15,425 bases of DNA from Betaproteobacteria bacterium (GCA_029883965.1 JAOUIN010000030.1:1-15425); one strand, 5' to 3'. Numbered from the stretch's first letter, positions 1-8,713 are shown. Notes: generated from the sequence alone by a model not told the origin. A program made the numbers and translations.

Positions 1-691
1 CCGGCCACCGCAAAAAATAGGCAAGACTGTACTTGAACGACCGCAATACATTCAGCTCCACCGGCCGGATAACCGTGACTTCCTGAATGCCGCGAATGTC
101 ACCCACCTTCCAGTCGGTCTTGACGCTGCTCGGATGATTGTTGTGGCAGCCGACGCAGGAAGCACCCATGACCACCGGGGAAATGTATCTGACCTGACTC
201 AACAGCCCCTTGGAGTAGGTTTCAATGACAGACTCCTGCTTCGGGTTCGCACGAAACGTTGCGAGCGCCTTATGCTCCAGCGCATCAAGTTTATGGGTCG
301 AACGGCTGGTAAACGGGTAATCGGAGACGAACCGGTAGCGCAGATTCGACTGCTTCTCGCTGATGATCTGCCCCAGTTCCAGCGACAGGGTTGCGGGTAT
401 CGGGATCGCGCCGGGTATCTCTTCGTAATTGTGCGCAACCGCCGGATTCTTCGGATCATGCTTCGTCAGCACACGGTTGACGATATTGCTGCTGTAGAAC
501 CCGCGGATGCTGGTGAGCATCGAATCCAGGTTGTTGGCCTGGTTCTGCAGGATGCTGGCAGTCATGTTCTGCATGTCGTGCCACACCGCCAGCGGCAGTC
601 CGCCCAGCAGCAGCAACAGCAGAATGATCGATGTTCTCCTGCGCTGCGGCGAACCGATGATCGCAGGCGTCTGGCTGTCCGGATCCGGCAT
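1..691 (-). CDS. Tll0287-like (DUF3365) c-type haem sensor protein, N-terminal part, runs off the left edge
   Basis: The frame opens at ATG 691-689 after a purine-rich GGGGAGA ribosome-binding site and has no stop for 230 codons to the window edge. Residues about 20-36 form a membrane anchor (basic RRR, then an Ile/Leu run). A periplasmic domain follows, ending in a haem-attachment motif C179-V-G-C182-H183, directly followed by NNHPSSVKTDWKVGDIRG. A CxxCH followed by NxHP and DWKxGDxRG is the signature of the Tll0287-like domain (DUF3365). The last visible residues (FKYSLAYFLRWP) look like the start of a second membrane segment. In this family the domain often precedes a cytoplasmic output such as a histidine kinase, GGDEF or cyclase; that part lies outside the window, so the output is unknown. 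It is divergent from the TPP enzyme gene, with 227 bases between them. I infer a redox or gas-sensing receptor. Confidence 0.85.
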   Translation of the reverse strand, partial: MPDPDSQTPAIIGSPQRRRTSIILLLLLLGGLPLAVWHDMQNMTASILQNQANNLDSMLTSIRGFYSSNIVNRVLTKHDPKNPAVAHNYEEIPGAIPIPATLSLELGQIISEKQSNLRYRFVSDYPFTSRSTHKLDALEHKALATFRANPKQESVIETYSKGLLSQVRYISPVVMGASCVGCHNNHPSSVKTDWKVGDIRGIQEVTVIRPVELNVLRSFKYSLAYFLRWP

Positions 692-918
692 GGTCTCTCC
701 CCGTTGGCGGATCATGGCCGCCCGATGCACGCGACGCCACGACCGGAATCTGATTATTCTTTTCTGCCCTGCCCGAAGATACCACCGGAACCGGGGCAAA
801 AGCCGCCGATGTAGCAATCACGATGCTGACAGGGTGTGGACGCGAACTGGCCGACACCATGCGATAGCGTTTAGCATACGCACCTTCCGTTGAATATTGC
901 CGCAGACAGGAGACATCC

Positions 919-2595
919 ATGAAGACACCAGCAACCAAGGCCACCAAAACCATCACCGGCGCACAGGCGCTCGTCGACGGCCTGCTGCGTGAAGGTGTGG
1001 ATCACGTCTTCGGCATACCCGGCACGCAGAACCTGGCCTTTCTCGACGTGCTGCGCGAAACACCGCAGATCCGCTTCATCCTGACGCGGCATGAGCAGGG
1101 CGCGGCATTCATGGCGTATGGCCATGCGCGCGCGTCCGGCAAACCCTCGGTGGTCACCGCCACCGAAGCGCCGGGCGTCACCAACATCGCCACCGGCATC
1201 GGCGCCGCGCACAAGGGCAATGTGCCGGTCATCAGCATCTGCGGCGTACAGGAGAGTTCGATGCGCGAACGCGACGCCACCCAGGACATGGACCAGGTAC
1301 CGTTCATGCGCCCGATCACCAAGTGGGCATTCAGCATCCCCTATCCTGAAAAAATCCAGGAGGCCGTGCGCAAGGCCTTCCGCGTCGCACTGACCGAACC
1401 GCAGGGGCCAACGCACATTGAAGCCGCGACTGAAGTACTGACGCAGCAGGTTGCGCCGGAACCCGTTGCCCCGGCCGCATACCGCAACACCGTGCCGGCG
1501 GTATGCGACCCTTCGCAAATCGACGCCGCATGGGGGCTGATTGCCAAGGCCGAACGGCCGCTGTTCGTGATCGGCCGCGGCGTGATGAAGGAAAAAGCCG
1601 TCGCCGCCATGGAAAAACTCGCAACGCAGACCGGCATCCCGGTCGCCGCACTGCAGTATTCACCCGACGCCTTCCCGTCAACACACGCGCTGGCACTGGG
1701 CCCGCTGGGCCGCAACGCCTTCACCAGCGCCAACCGCGCCGCACCCCGGGCCGACGTGATCATCGCCATCGGCGCGCATTTCGACGTGTTCTCGACGATG
1801 TACAAGTACGGCATCTTCAGCGAGAGCGCGAAGATCATTCACCAGACTGCAGCCCCTGGCCAGATCGGCATCGTGTTCCCGGTCGAACTGGGCGTGGCCG
1901 GCTCCGCTGCCAGTTTCATCGACGGCCTGGCCGCGCGCGCTGCGAAAACCGCGGCGCGCAAACCCTGGGTCGATGTCGCCAGGGCACGCGCGGATTTTGA
2001 TGCCGAACTCAAGGCCATACTCAAACCAGAGGCGCAGCCGATCCAGCCGCAGTTCGTCGCGCACATGATCCGCAAGGTGCTGCCCGAGAACGGCATTCTC
2101 GTCGTCGATGCCGGCAACGGCGGCAAACACGTGCGCAGCTATTTCAAGAGTTACGAACCCGACACCTTCATGTGCATGGACGACTGGGCGTCGGTCGGCG
2201 GCTCGTTTCCGATCGCGCTGGGTGCCAAACTCGCGCGGCCCGACCGGCCGGTGCTGTGCGCCTCGGGCGACATGGGTGCGATGTGCAACATCGGCGAACT
2301 CGAAACCGCGGTGCGCGAGAACATCGCTGTGGTCTACGTGATCTTCAACGACCAGGGCCTGGGCAACGAACGCGCGTTCCAGAACGAGCATTTCGGCGGT
2401 CGTTACTTTGCCGTCGATTACAAAAATCCGGATTTCGGCGCGCTCGCCAAAGTGTTCGGCGCGCACGGTGAACACGTCACCCGCCCCGGAGACCTTGAAG
2501 GCGCGATCCAGCGCGCTTTTGCCAGCGGCAAGCCGGCGATCGTCGATGTGATGATCGACCAGAACATGCTCGCACCCGTGGTTCACCGGGCCTGA
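919..2595 (+). CDS. Thiamine-diphosphate-dependent enzyme, acetolactate synthase-like superfamily
   Basis: 558 residues, a usual length for the family. The ATG is preceded by AGGAG at 908-912. The order is the classic three domains: an N-terminal pyrimidine-binding domain (about 12-185) with the catalytic glutamate in RHEQGA (E59), a central Rossmann-like domain (about 195-335), and a C-terminal pyrophosphate-binding domain (about 370-550). The TPP/Mg motif starts at G450-D451 and ends at N477 (FNDQGLG). The residue after GD is Met, where acetolactate synthases usually have Gly. Members decarboxylate a 2-oxo acid and transfer or release the resulting aldehyde. The substrate cannot be read from sequence; acetolactate synthase, sulfoacetaldehyde acetyltransferase and oxalyl-CoA decarboxylase are all relatives. 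No small regulatory subunit lies next to it, which argues against the main biosynthetic acetohydroxyacid synthase. It is probably transcribed alone. Confidence 0.88.
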   Translation: MKTPATKATKTITGAQALVDGLLREGVDHVFGIPGTQNLAFLDVLRETPQIRFILTRHEQGAAFMAYGHARASGKPSVVTATEAPGVTNIATGIGAAHKGNVPVISICGVQESSMRERDATQDMDQVPFMRPITKWAFSIPYPEKIQEAVRKAFRVALTEPQGPTHIEAATEVLTQQVAPEPVAPAAYRNTVPAVCDPSQIDAAWGLIAKAERPLFVIGRGVMKEKAVAAMEKLATQTGIPVAALQYSPDAFPSTHALALGPLGRNAFTSANRAAPRADVIIAIGAHFDVFSTMYKYGIFSESAKIIHQTAAPGQIGIVFPVELGVAGSAASFIDGLAARAAKTAARKPWVDVARARADFDAELKAILKPEAQPIQPQFVAHMIRKVLPENGILVVDAGNGGKHVRSYFKSYEPDTFMCMDDWASVGGSFPIALGAKLARPDRPVLCASGDMGAMCNIGELETAVRENIAVVYVIFNDQGLGNERAFQNEHFGGRYFAVDYKNPDFGALAKVFGAHGEHVTRPGDLEGAIQRAFASGKPAIVDVMIDQNMLAPVVHRA

Positions 2596-2681
2596 CCCGC
2601 GCCACAGTCGCTGTACCGCAGTGCGCGCGGATCCCGCGCCCCACTGGCTTACCATATAGCGGACTTCCTGTGGCATCCTGC

Positions 2682-2710
2682 TTGCGCTAGTAAAAACAAG
2701 CGCGTAATAG
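2682..2710 (+). promoter_or_regulatory. Possible sigma-70 promoter of the efflux pair
   Basis: TTGCGC (2682-2687) and TAATAG (2705-2710) are separated by 17 bases, about 90 bases before the efflux pair. The match to consensus is only moderate. The region also holds an inverted pair GCGCT/AGCGC (about 2684-2703), which could be an operator. This is a weak, inferred call. Confidence 0.25.
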
Positions 2711-2798
2711 TTAAATCACAAAACAGGTTTGCCGGCATCCAGGCCTGCATCCGCACTGCGGACTGCAGCAAAAAGAGCAACCGAACGCACAGGATTCC

Positions 2799-3953
2799 AT
2801 GGCGAAAGAGAAACCCGACAGCGCGACAGAACGCCCGGACGGCGGCGCAGGCCACCGGCCCCGCGTCAGCGCGCGCGTGCAACGCAAGTCGTGGCTGCTG
2901 CTTCTGATGGGACTGTTGCTGGTCGCGTGGATGGCGCACTGGGCGTGGTTTCGCTGGACGCATGTCTACATCGACGACGCGCGCATCGACGGCGAAGTGA
3001 TCACGCTCTCCAGCCGGGTATCGGGCTGGATCACCGAATTGCCGATCATCCAGGGCGACGTGGTCAAGCAGGGCGACCTGCTGTTCAAGGTGGATGACCG
3101 CGATTCCCGGCTGCAGCGCGAAGTGCTGGTCGCGCGCCTGAATGCCATCGAGGATCAAATGGCCGTGGTCGGCGTGCGCACCGGCCAGGTCGACCAGGAA
3201 ACGCGGGGCAAATTCCAGAGCGAAACCCACCGGTTGAAGGCGGCGGAGGCCGAAGCCGCGGCACTCGAACTGCAATTGAAGCAGGCGCGCGAGGATTACG
3301 AGCGTGCACGTGATCTCGCCGAGGCGAAATGGCTGTCGCCGCAGGCGATGGAGCGTGCACGCACAACCTGGCATCAGGCCGAGGAAAATCACCGCAAGGC
3401 GGTCGCGGAGGTTGCGGCAGTGCGCGGCACGCTCGCCGCTGCCGGCGGCAGCCGGCGCGAATTGCAGGTCATGGCGAGCCAGCGCGAGGTCCTCGCGCGC
3501 CAGGCCGACGAGATCCGCGCCGAAATCCGCCGGCAGGAAGTCGACATCAATGACCGTACCGTCGTCAGCCCAGACGATGGCCGCGTCGTCATGACCTTCG
3601 TCAACAAGGGCGAGCATGTCGCCGAAGGCCAGCGCATCCTGATGTTTCACAACCCGGACAAGATCTGGGTGCAGGCGAACGTCAAGGAAACCGACGTCGC
3701 CCGGCTCAAACCCGGCATGAAAGCCGAGATCAAGGTCGATGCCTATCCCGACCGCGTGTTCGAGGGCGAAATTTTCCGCATCGGGCGCGCGGCGACCAGC
3801 AAATTTGCATTGCTGCCCGATCCCAATCCCAGCGGCAACTTCACCAAGATCACGCAGCGCCTGCCGCTGCGCATCCACCTCACGCAGAAAGACCCCGTAC
3901 TGCGACCCGGCATGATGGTCGAGGTGCACATTGCCACGCGCCGCGACGACTGA
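2799..3953 (+). CDS. HlyD/EmrA-family membrane fusion protein of a drug efflux pump
   Basis: 384 residues. After a polar, basic N-terminal tail, residues 32-51 form one transmembrane anchor (SWLLLLMGLLLVAWMAHWAW). Next is a biotinyl-lipoyl-like half-motif (about 56-105, VYIDDARIDGEV and SGWITELPI..GD.V..GD), a long charged Glu/Arg/Ala-rich coiled-coil hairpin (about 105-250), and the second lipoyl half and beta-barrel (DDGRVVMTFVNKGEHV, then VQANVKETDV). This is the architecture of EmrA, the periplasmic adaptor linking an inner-membrane transporter to an outer-membrane channel. The next gene, an EmrB-like transporter, overlaps its end, so the two form one operon. No TolC-type outer-membrane gene is present in the window. 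A short AGGA precedes the ATG. I do not name it emrA because the substrate is unknown. Confidence 0.9.
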   Translation: MAKEKPDSATERPDGGAGHRPRVSARVQRKSWLLLLMGLLLVAWMAHWAWFRWTHVYIDDARIDGEVITLSSRVSGWITELPIIQGDVVKQGDLLFKVDDRDSRLQREVLVARLNAIEDQMAVVGVRTGQVDQETRGKFQSETHRLKAAEAEAAALELQLKQAREDYERARDLAEAKWLSPQAMERARTTWHQAEENHRKAVAEVAAVRGTLAAAGGSRRELQVMASQREVLARQADEIRAEIRRQEVDINDRTVVSPDDGRVVMTFVNKGEHVAEGQRILMFHNPDKIWVQANVKETDVARLKPGMKAEIKVDAYPDRVFEGEIFRIGRAATSKFALLPDPNPSGNFTKITQRLPLRIHLTQKDPVLRPGMMVEVHIATRRDD

Positions 3954-5508
3954 CGAACTGTTTGAGCGTTACGGACCGGCGTACCGCTGGTTCTCGACGC
4001 TGACGGTGATGCTCGGCACGATTTCAGCCGTGCTCACCACCACCAGCGTCAATGTCGCCATCCCCGACATCATGGGCGCGTTCGGCATCGGCCAGGATCG
4101 CGCGCAATGGCTGTCCACCAGCACGCTCGCCGCGATGACGGTCGGGATGCTGCTCAACTCGTGGCTGATGCAGAACTTCGGCCAGCGCAACACCTTCAAC
4201 GGCGCGCTGGTGCTGTTCATAGGCGCGCTGCTGCTCGCCGGTGCAGCACCCAATATCGAAGTGCTGATTTTTGCCCGCATCCTGCAGGGTGCGGTCGCGG
4301 GCCTGCTGCAGCCGCTGGCAATGTACACGCTGTTCCGCGTATTCCCGCCCAACCAGCGCGGTGCGGCGATGGGTTTCTTCGGCATGAGCGTCATATTGGG
4401 ACCTGCAATCGGCCCCACGCTGGGCGGCGTGCTGATCGATCTCTTCAACTGGCGCTTCATTTTCTTCGCGCCGATCGGGGTCAGCGCACTCGCCATCCTG
4501 ATGGGCAGCGCGTTCCTGCCGGGGCGCGAGGACGACGGCGAACGCGTGCGCTTTGACGGAGTCGGTTTCGTGCTGCTGTCAGTGGCGATCGCCACCGCAT
4601 TGACGGCACTGTCCAGCGGCCAGCGCGAAGGCTGGAGTTCGGATTACGTGCTGACCCTGTTTGCAGCGACTGCCACCAGCGGCGTGGCTTTTATCGCGTG
4701 GTCGCTGCATGTGACCGAGCCGCTGGTGGACCTCCGGGTATTCGCCAATGCGCGCTTCGCCGCCGCTGCAGCTGTTGCCGTGATCTACGGCGCAGGCATC
4801 TTCGGCTCAACCTACCTGGTGCCGCTGTTCGTACAGACGATACAGCACGCAACACCGCTCGCAGCGGGACTGCTGCTGATGCCCGCCGGGCTGGTCATGG
4901 GCGTGCTGATGCCGTTCGGCGGCTACATGAGCGACCGCATGTCGCCGACGATACTGATCATGGCCGGCCTGCTGTTCTTCGCCATATCCGCATTCTGGCT
5001 GGCAGCCGTGGATGCCAACATGCCCTTCTGGACCATCGCCTGGTGCGTCGTTATTTCACGCATCGGCATGGCGCTGATCAAGCCTGCACTCAACGTAACC
5101 GCACTGCGCGCGCTGACCCCGGAGCAGTTGAGCCAGGGCTCGGGCATGATCAATTTCGCCCGCCAGATCGGCGGCGCCTTCGGCGTCAACCTGCTGTCGG
5201 TGATACTCGACCGGCGCACGTTCTTCCACAGCGATACGATCACCGCACTGCAGACATCCGCCAACTCCGCGACCATGGAACTGCTGCGCCAGATGGAAAA
5301 CCTGCTTGCCCGTGCCGGCGTGCCGGAAAACCTGCAGGGTCCCGGCGCGCTGCATTTCCTCGGTGACGTGATCCACGCGCAGGCCTATACCATGGGTTTC
5401 CGCGACGCCTTTCTTCTGGTCGGAGTGGTCTATGTGCTGGCGATGATCCCGGCGTGGATCATGGCCCGCACCGGGGCACACAAGACCGCGGCTTTCCGGC
5501 CGAACTGA
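3931..5508 (+). CDS. DHA2-family (EmrB/QacA-type) major facilitator drug transporter
   Basis: 525 residues, the length of the 14-helix DHA2 subfamily. Recognisable signatures are NVAIPDIMGAFG in helix 1, QWLSTSTLAAMTVG in helix 2, the antiporter motif C-like stretch ILGPAIGPTLGGVLID in helix 5 followed by NWRFIFF, and LNVTALRALTPEQLSQGSG..NFARQIGGAFG in the C-terminal half. Such proteins export hydrophobic drugs by proton antiport in the inner membrane. The start is TTG at 3931, five bases after GAGG (3921-3924), so the gene overlaps the adaptor gene by 23 bases, consistent with translational coupling. The first in-frame ATG (4009) would cut into helix 1, so the TTG is preferred. It is paired with the adjacent EmrA-like adaptor. 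Confidence 0.9.
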   Translation: MPRAATTDELFERYGPAYRWFSTLTVMLGTISAVLTTTSVNVAIPDIMGAFGIGQDRAQWLSTSTLAAMTVGMLLNSWLMQNFGQRNTFNGALVLFIGALLLAGAAPNIEVLIFARILQGAVAGLLQPLAMYTLFRVFPPNQRGAAMGFFGMSVILGPAIGPTLGGVLIDLFNWRFIFFAPIGVSALAILMGSAFLPGREDDGERVRFDGVGFVLLSVAIATALTALSSGQREGWSSDYVLTLFAATATSGVAFIAWSLHVTEPLVDLRVFANARFAAAAAVAVIYGAGIFGSTYLVPLFVQTIQHATPLAAGLLLMPAGLVMGVLMPFGGYMSDRMSPTILIMAGLLFFAISAFWLAAVDANMPFWTIAWCVVISRIGMALIKPALNVTALRALTPEQLSQGSGMINFARQIGGAFGVNLLSVILDRRTFFHSDTITALQTSANSATMELLRQMENLLARAGVPENLQGPGALHFLGDVIHAQAYTMGFRDAFLLVGVVYVLAMIPAWIMARTGAHKTAAFRPN

Positions 5509-5575
5509 AAGCAGGCTGCTGCGCCGCTATTGCGGCCTGTGGGGACGCGGCACCTGATCTGCCACGCACTTCAAC

Positions 5576-5605
5576 AAAAACCCCGCGCCAGCGGGGTTTT
5601 TATTT
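5576..5605. terminator. Bidirectional Rho-independent terminator
   Basis: A perfect 11-bp stem, AAAAACCCCGC (5576-5586) with GCGGGGTTTTT (5591-5601), encloses the loop GCCA. A T-run follows on the plus strand, and the mirrored A-run gives a T-run on the minus strand. It lies between the convergent ends of the efflux pair (ends 5508) and the minus-strand Bug gene (ends 5618), so it can serve both. Confidence 0.92.
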
Positions 5606-5617
5606 CCAGTCCGCTTC

Positions 5618-6613
5618 TCACTCCGGCCTGATATCGCTGCGGCGGATCAGCGATTCGAAGCGCATGTATTCCTTGCGCATGTGGCGCATGAAGCCGTCCG
5701 GTGTACTCTCCGGCGTCGACTCCGCACCCTGGTACATGAATCGCTTGCGCAGCGCGGACGTGCGCAGCGCACGCACAATGTCGCCATGCAACTGTTCGAC
5801 GATGCGCCGCGGCGTGCCGGCGGGCGCGACAATGCCCGACCAGCTGTCGAATTGCGCATCGGGCAGACCGAGTTCGGCAATTGCCGGCACCTCCGGCAAT
5901 GTCACGCTGCGCTTCGGCGTCATCACCGCAAGGGCACGCAGTCGCTCTTCACGCACCAGACCCAGCACCGCCGGCAGCGTCAGAACCGCGTAATGCACGC
6001 GGCCGAGACCCATTTCGACATAAGCGCTGGTCACCGTCCGGAACGGCACATGCACGGCGTCGATGCCCAACGCCCGCGAAAACACTTCGCCGGCAACGTG
6101 CGATGCCGAACCGATGCCGAGTGAGGCGAAATTCAGCTCGCCGGGGCGCACACGCGCGTAACCCACGAATTGCTGCGCCGTTCGTGAGCCCAGCGCGGGC
6201 GTCATCACCAGCACATTGGTGATCGAGGCGACATGGGCCACACCGGTGATGTCGCCGAGCGCGCTATACGGCGGGTCCTCGCGCAGCAGGGCATTGATCA
6301 GGCGCGTAACACTCACCATGCCGAGCGTGTAACCATCGGCATTGGCCCGCGACACCCGTGCGTTGCCGATCAGTCCGCCCGCACCGGGCCGGCTGTCGAT
6401 GATCACGCGCTGCTTGTAGAACGATTCCAGGTCCGCGCCCAGAGAGCGCGCAAAAAATTCATCAGCCGATCCCACTGACGCGGCGACGATGATGCGGATC
6501 GGCCGCAGCGGATATTCGGCGTCATTAAACGCCTGCTGCGCGCGGCCCGTGCCCGCGGCCACCGACAGCGCACACGCGCACACCATGACGAAATGGCGTG
6601 CACGCTGCGTCAT
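5618..6613 (-). CDS. Bug-family (TctC-like) periplasmic solute-binding protein, divergent ligand loop
   Basis: 331 residues with a Sec signal peptide (basic MTQRARH, hydrophobic core, cleavage probably after GRA near residue 25). The mature part shows the Bug fold: YPLRPIRIIV, RPGAGGLIGNARVSRANADGYTLG, GELNFASLG.GSASHVAGE, AVHVPF, LPEVPAIAELG and AGTPRRIVEQLH. Such proteins bind small carboxylates and hand them to TctAB transporters or to sensors. Where most relatives have a PFPAGGxxD-type loop after the first strand, this one reads AASVGSADEF, so its ligand pocket may differ. It starts four bases after the dienelactone hydrolase stop, with GGAG upstream, so it is the last gene of the minus-strand operon. 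No TctA or TctB gene is nearby. Confidence 0.88.
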   Translation of the reverse strand: MTQRARHFVMVCACALSVAAGTGRAQQAFNDAEYPLRPIRIIVAASVGSADEFFARSLGADLESFYKQRVIIDSRPGAGGLIGNARVSRANADGYTLGMVSVTRLINALLREDPPYSALGDITGVAHVASITNVLVMTPALGSRTAQQFVGYARVRPGELNFASLGIGSASHVAGEVFSRALGIDAVHVPFRTVTSAYVEMGLGRVHYAVLTLPAVLGLVREERLRALAVMTPKRSVTLPEVPAIAELGLPDAQFDSWSGIVAPAGTPRRIVEQLHGDIVRALRTSALRKRFMYQGAESTPESTPDGFMRHMRKEYMRFESLIRRSDIRPE

Positions 6614-6617
6614 CGCA

Positions 6618-7505
6618 TCAGCTCCGCAGGTGCTGGTTGAAGAAGTTCAGCGTGCGCTGCCACGACAGTTTCGCCGCCGCCTCGTCGTAACGCGGCGTGG
6701 TGTCGTTGTGAAAACCGTGCAGCGTGTTCGGATACACATGCGCGGTGTAACGGATGCCGTGCTCCTTCAACGCCGCCTCGTACGCCGGCCAGGTCTTGTT
6801 CACGTTCTCGTCGTCGCTCGCAAACTGCAGCATCAGCGGCGCCTTGATCTTCGGCACCTCGGCGGCCGGCACCTGCCGGCCGTAGTAAGGCACCGCCGCG
6901 GCGAGGTCCGGCATGCGCGTCGCGAGGTAGTTCGAGATGTAGCCGCCGAAGCAGAAGCCCACCACACCGATCTTTCCGGCTTCCGGGCGCTGCTTGAGAA
7001 ACTGCGCCGCCTGATACAGATCCTCCTCGCGCTTCTTCGCATCCTGCGACGCGAACAGCTTGCGCGCCTCGTCCTCGTTGCCGGGATATCCGCCCAGCGG
7101 CGTCAGCGCATCGGGCGCGAACGCGACGAAGTTCGCGGTGGCAAACCGCCGTGCGACATCTTCAATGTAGGGATTGAGGCCGCGGTTTTCGTGAATCACC
7201 AGCACCGCGGGCAACTTGCCCTTCGCATTCGCCGGCGCCGCGTAATAGCCGCGCATGCGCCCGTGGCCCTGCGGCGAATCGTAATCCAGGTACTGGGTGC
7301 GGATGCGCGGATCGTCCTTCGGGACCTGCTGCGCCCACGCGAAATTCGGCTGCAGGCTCTCCAGCATCGCGGTTGCCGTGAATGCGCCGACCGCAAATTT
7401 GCCGGCACGCTCCAGGAAATCGCGCCGGGTCATGGCGCCATGCACATAGCCGTCGAACAGCTTCATGACTTCCGGCGGGTAATCACTCGCTTTTTTGCGT
7501 TCCAT
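6618..7505 (-). CDS. Dienelactone hydrolase family protein, YghX-like, with twin-arginine signal
   Basis: 295 residues. The N-terminus carries a twin-arginine motif (TRRDFLERAGKFAVG, Arg27-Arg28) before a hydrophobic stretch, as in the Escherichia coli YghX group. This suggests Tat export. The alpha/beta-hydrolase core has the dienelactone hydrolase hallmarks: HENRGLNPYIEDVARR with the conserved Glu, nucleophile Cys185 in GFCFGGY, an acidic residue near 231-232 (ASDDENV) and His263 in HGFHND. The family hydrolyses lactones or activated esters through a cysteine nucleophile; the true substrate of YghX-like members is unknown to me. It sits between the amidohydrolase (74 bases upstream) and the Bug protein (4 bases downstream), suggesting a shared role in handling one external compound. 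Confidence 0.9.
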   Translation of the reverse strand: MERKKASDYPPEVMKLFDGYVHGAMTRRDFLERAGKFAVGAFTATAMLESLQPNFAWAQQVPKDDPRIRTQYLDYDSPQGHGRMRGYYAAPANAKGKLPAVLVIHENRGLNPYIEDVARRFATANFVAFAPDALTPLGGYPGNEDEARKLFASQDAKKREEDLYQAAQFLKQRPEAGKIGVVGFCFGGYISNYLATRMPDLAAAVPYYGRQVPAAEVPKIKAPLMLQFASDDENVNKTWPAYEAALKEHGIRYTAHVYPNTLHGFHNDTTPRYDEAAAKLSWQRTLNFFNQHLRS

Positions 7506-7579
7506 CGCAAGCCCCCAGTCAGTTGAACTTCAGTCAGCCACCAGCCACGCTGTTTACGCCACGCCGCAACAGCCACGCC

Positions 7580-8659
7580 TCACAACTTGATTCCCAGCAA
7601 CTTCGCCGCGGTCTCACCCAGCATCGCCCGGCGCTCATCATCCGAAAACCCCGGCGCATTCAGGATGTGGTCCACCGAATGACTCTGCCACGGAATCGGA
7701 TGATCGGTGCCGATCACCAGACGGTCCGAACCGACTTCCGCCGCGAGGTGGCGCAGCGCTTCGTCGGTGAACACCAGCGTGTCGAAATACATGTCGCGCA
7801 GGTACTCGGTGGGCTTTTTCTTCAGTTTCACTCCGGTGTCCATTTCCGGCGCCACGCGCAGGCTCTGGTCGGAGCGCGGCGCATACGAGGGCAGGTAACC
7901 GCCGCCGTGCGCCGAACACACCTTCAACCCGGGAAACCGGTCCAGCGTGCCCTCGAAGATCAGGTGCGACAGCGCGATCGTCGTGTCCAGCGGATTGCCG
8001 ATGGTGTTTGACAGCCAGCCGTTGCCCTTGAACCGCGGCTCGAGCTGCGGCGTGCTTTGCGGGTGGATGAAAATCAGCACACCCAGTTCCTCGGCCTTGG
8101 CCCAGAACGGATGGAACTTCGGGTCGGAAAACTCCGATCCCGCAACACTGGCGCCGACGGCGGCGCCGCGCAGGCCGAGTTTTTTTACGCCATGCACCAG
8201 CTGCTCGACAGCAAGATCCGGAAACTGCAGCGCCACCGATGCAAACGCGACAAAGCGGTCGGGATAGGTAGCACAATATTCAGCGAGCTTGTCATTCTGG
8301 ATGCGGATGACTTCGGCGGCGACATCGCGCTCCGCCTTGTACCAGGTCGGGTTGATGCTCAGTGCTTCCATGTCGATGCCCTGCTCGTCCATCTCGGCGA
8401 TGCGGCGCGAGCCGACCTCGCCGATGCCGGGGCCGCGCTGGTCTTCGACCTTCATGCCCAGCAGCGCGAGCGCCTCGCCGATCACGCAATGCGCATGCAC
8501 ATCGATGGTCTTGACACGTTTGCCTGCGACCAGGACCTGGCGGCGGCGACCGCCTGCAGCATGCGCGTGGGCTTCGTTGCTCACGCCGCAGCCGGTAAAA
8601 ATGATGCCGTCTTCGCTCGTAGCGGATGTGCGGCGTTCGGTGATGATGCGATTGCTCAT
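7580..8659 (-). CDS. Amidohydrolase 2-family metal-dependent hydrolase or decarboxylase (ACMSD-like)
   Basis: 359 residues from ATG 8659-8657, which has AAGGGA just upstream. An in-frame GTG at 8674 would add five residues but has no comparable ribosome-binding site. The TIM-barrel metal ligands are visible: H55-A-H57 (IDVHAH), His199 in FIHPQS, His251 in CSAHGGG and Asp319 in IGTDHP. This set and the DRF.A.A...L.FP.LAVEQL region match the amidohydrolase 2 group, which includes 2-amino-3-carboxymuconate-6-semialdehyde decarboxylase and gamma-resorcylate decarboxylase. The first 45 residues, before the barrel, are poorly conserved and rich in Arg and His. As first gene of the three-gene minus-strand operon it may act on the compound whose uptake or hydrolysis the other two serve. 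Hydrolase or decarboxylase cannot be decided from sequence. Confidence 0.88.
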   Translation of the reverse strand: MSNRIITERRTSATSEDGIIFTGCGVSNEAHAHAAGGRRRQVLVAGKRVKTIDVHAHCVIGEALALLGMKVEDQRGPGIGEVGSRRIAEMDEQGIDMEALSINPTWYKAERDVAAEVIRIQNDKLAEYCATYPDRFVAFASVALQFPDLAVEQLVHGVKKLGLRGAAVGASVAGSEFSDPKFHPFWAKAEELGVLIFIHPQSTPQLEPRFKGNGWLSNTIGNPLDTTIALSHLIFEGTLDRFPGLKVCSAHGGGYLPSYAPRSDQSLRVAPEMDTGVKLKKKPTEYLRDMYFDTLVFTDEALRHLAAEVGSDRLVIGTDHPIPWQSHSVDHILNAPGFSDDERRAMLGETAAKLLGIKL

Positions 8660-8713
8660 GGATATTCCCTTCACTGGTGGCGGGTCACGGCCCGCCGGTT
8701 GATCTGCTGCAGC

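Noticed and set aside
134..814. Plus-strand frame of 226 residues at the left end
   Set aside because: It lies opposite the haem-sensor frame, which has a membrane anchor, CxxCH motif and ribosome-binding site. The plus-strand translation has no domain signature.
1678..2676. Long minus-strand frame of 332 residues opposite the TPP enzyme
   Set aside because: The plus-strand gene has intact catalytic motifs and the antisense translation looks like low-information shadow sequence.
2649..3929. Long minus-strand frame of 426 residues opposite the membrane fusion gene
   Set aside because: It is a GC-rich antisense shadow. The plus strand carries a clear EmrA-like protein with all its domains, and the minus frame shows no recognisable motif.
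8660..8674. GTG start for the amidohydrolase
   Set aside because: AAGGGA is well placed for ATG 8659. The five extra residues from GTG have no supporting signal.
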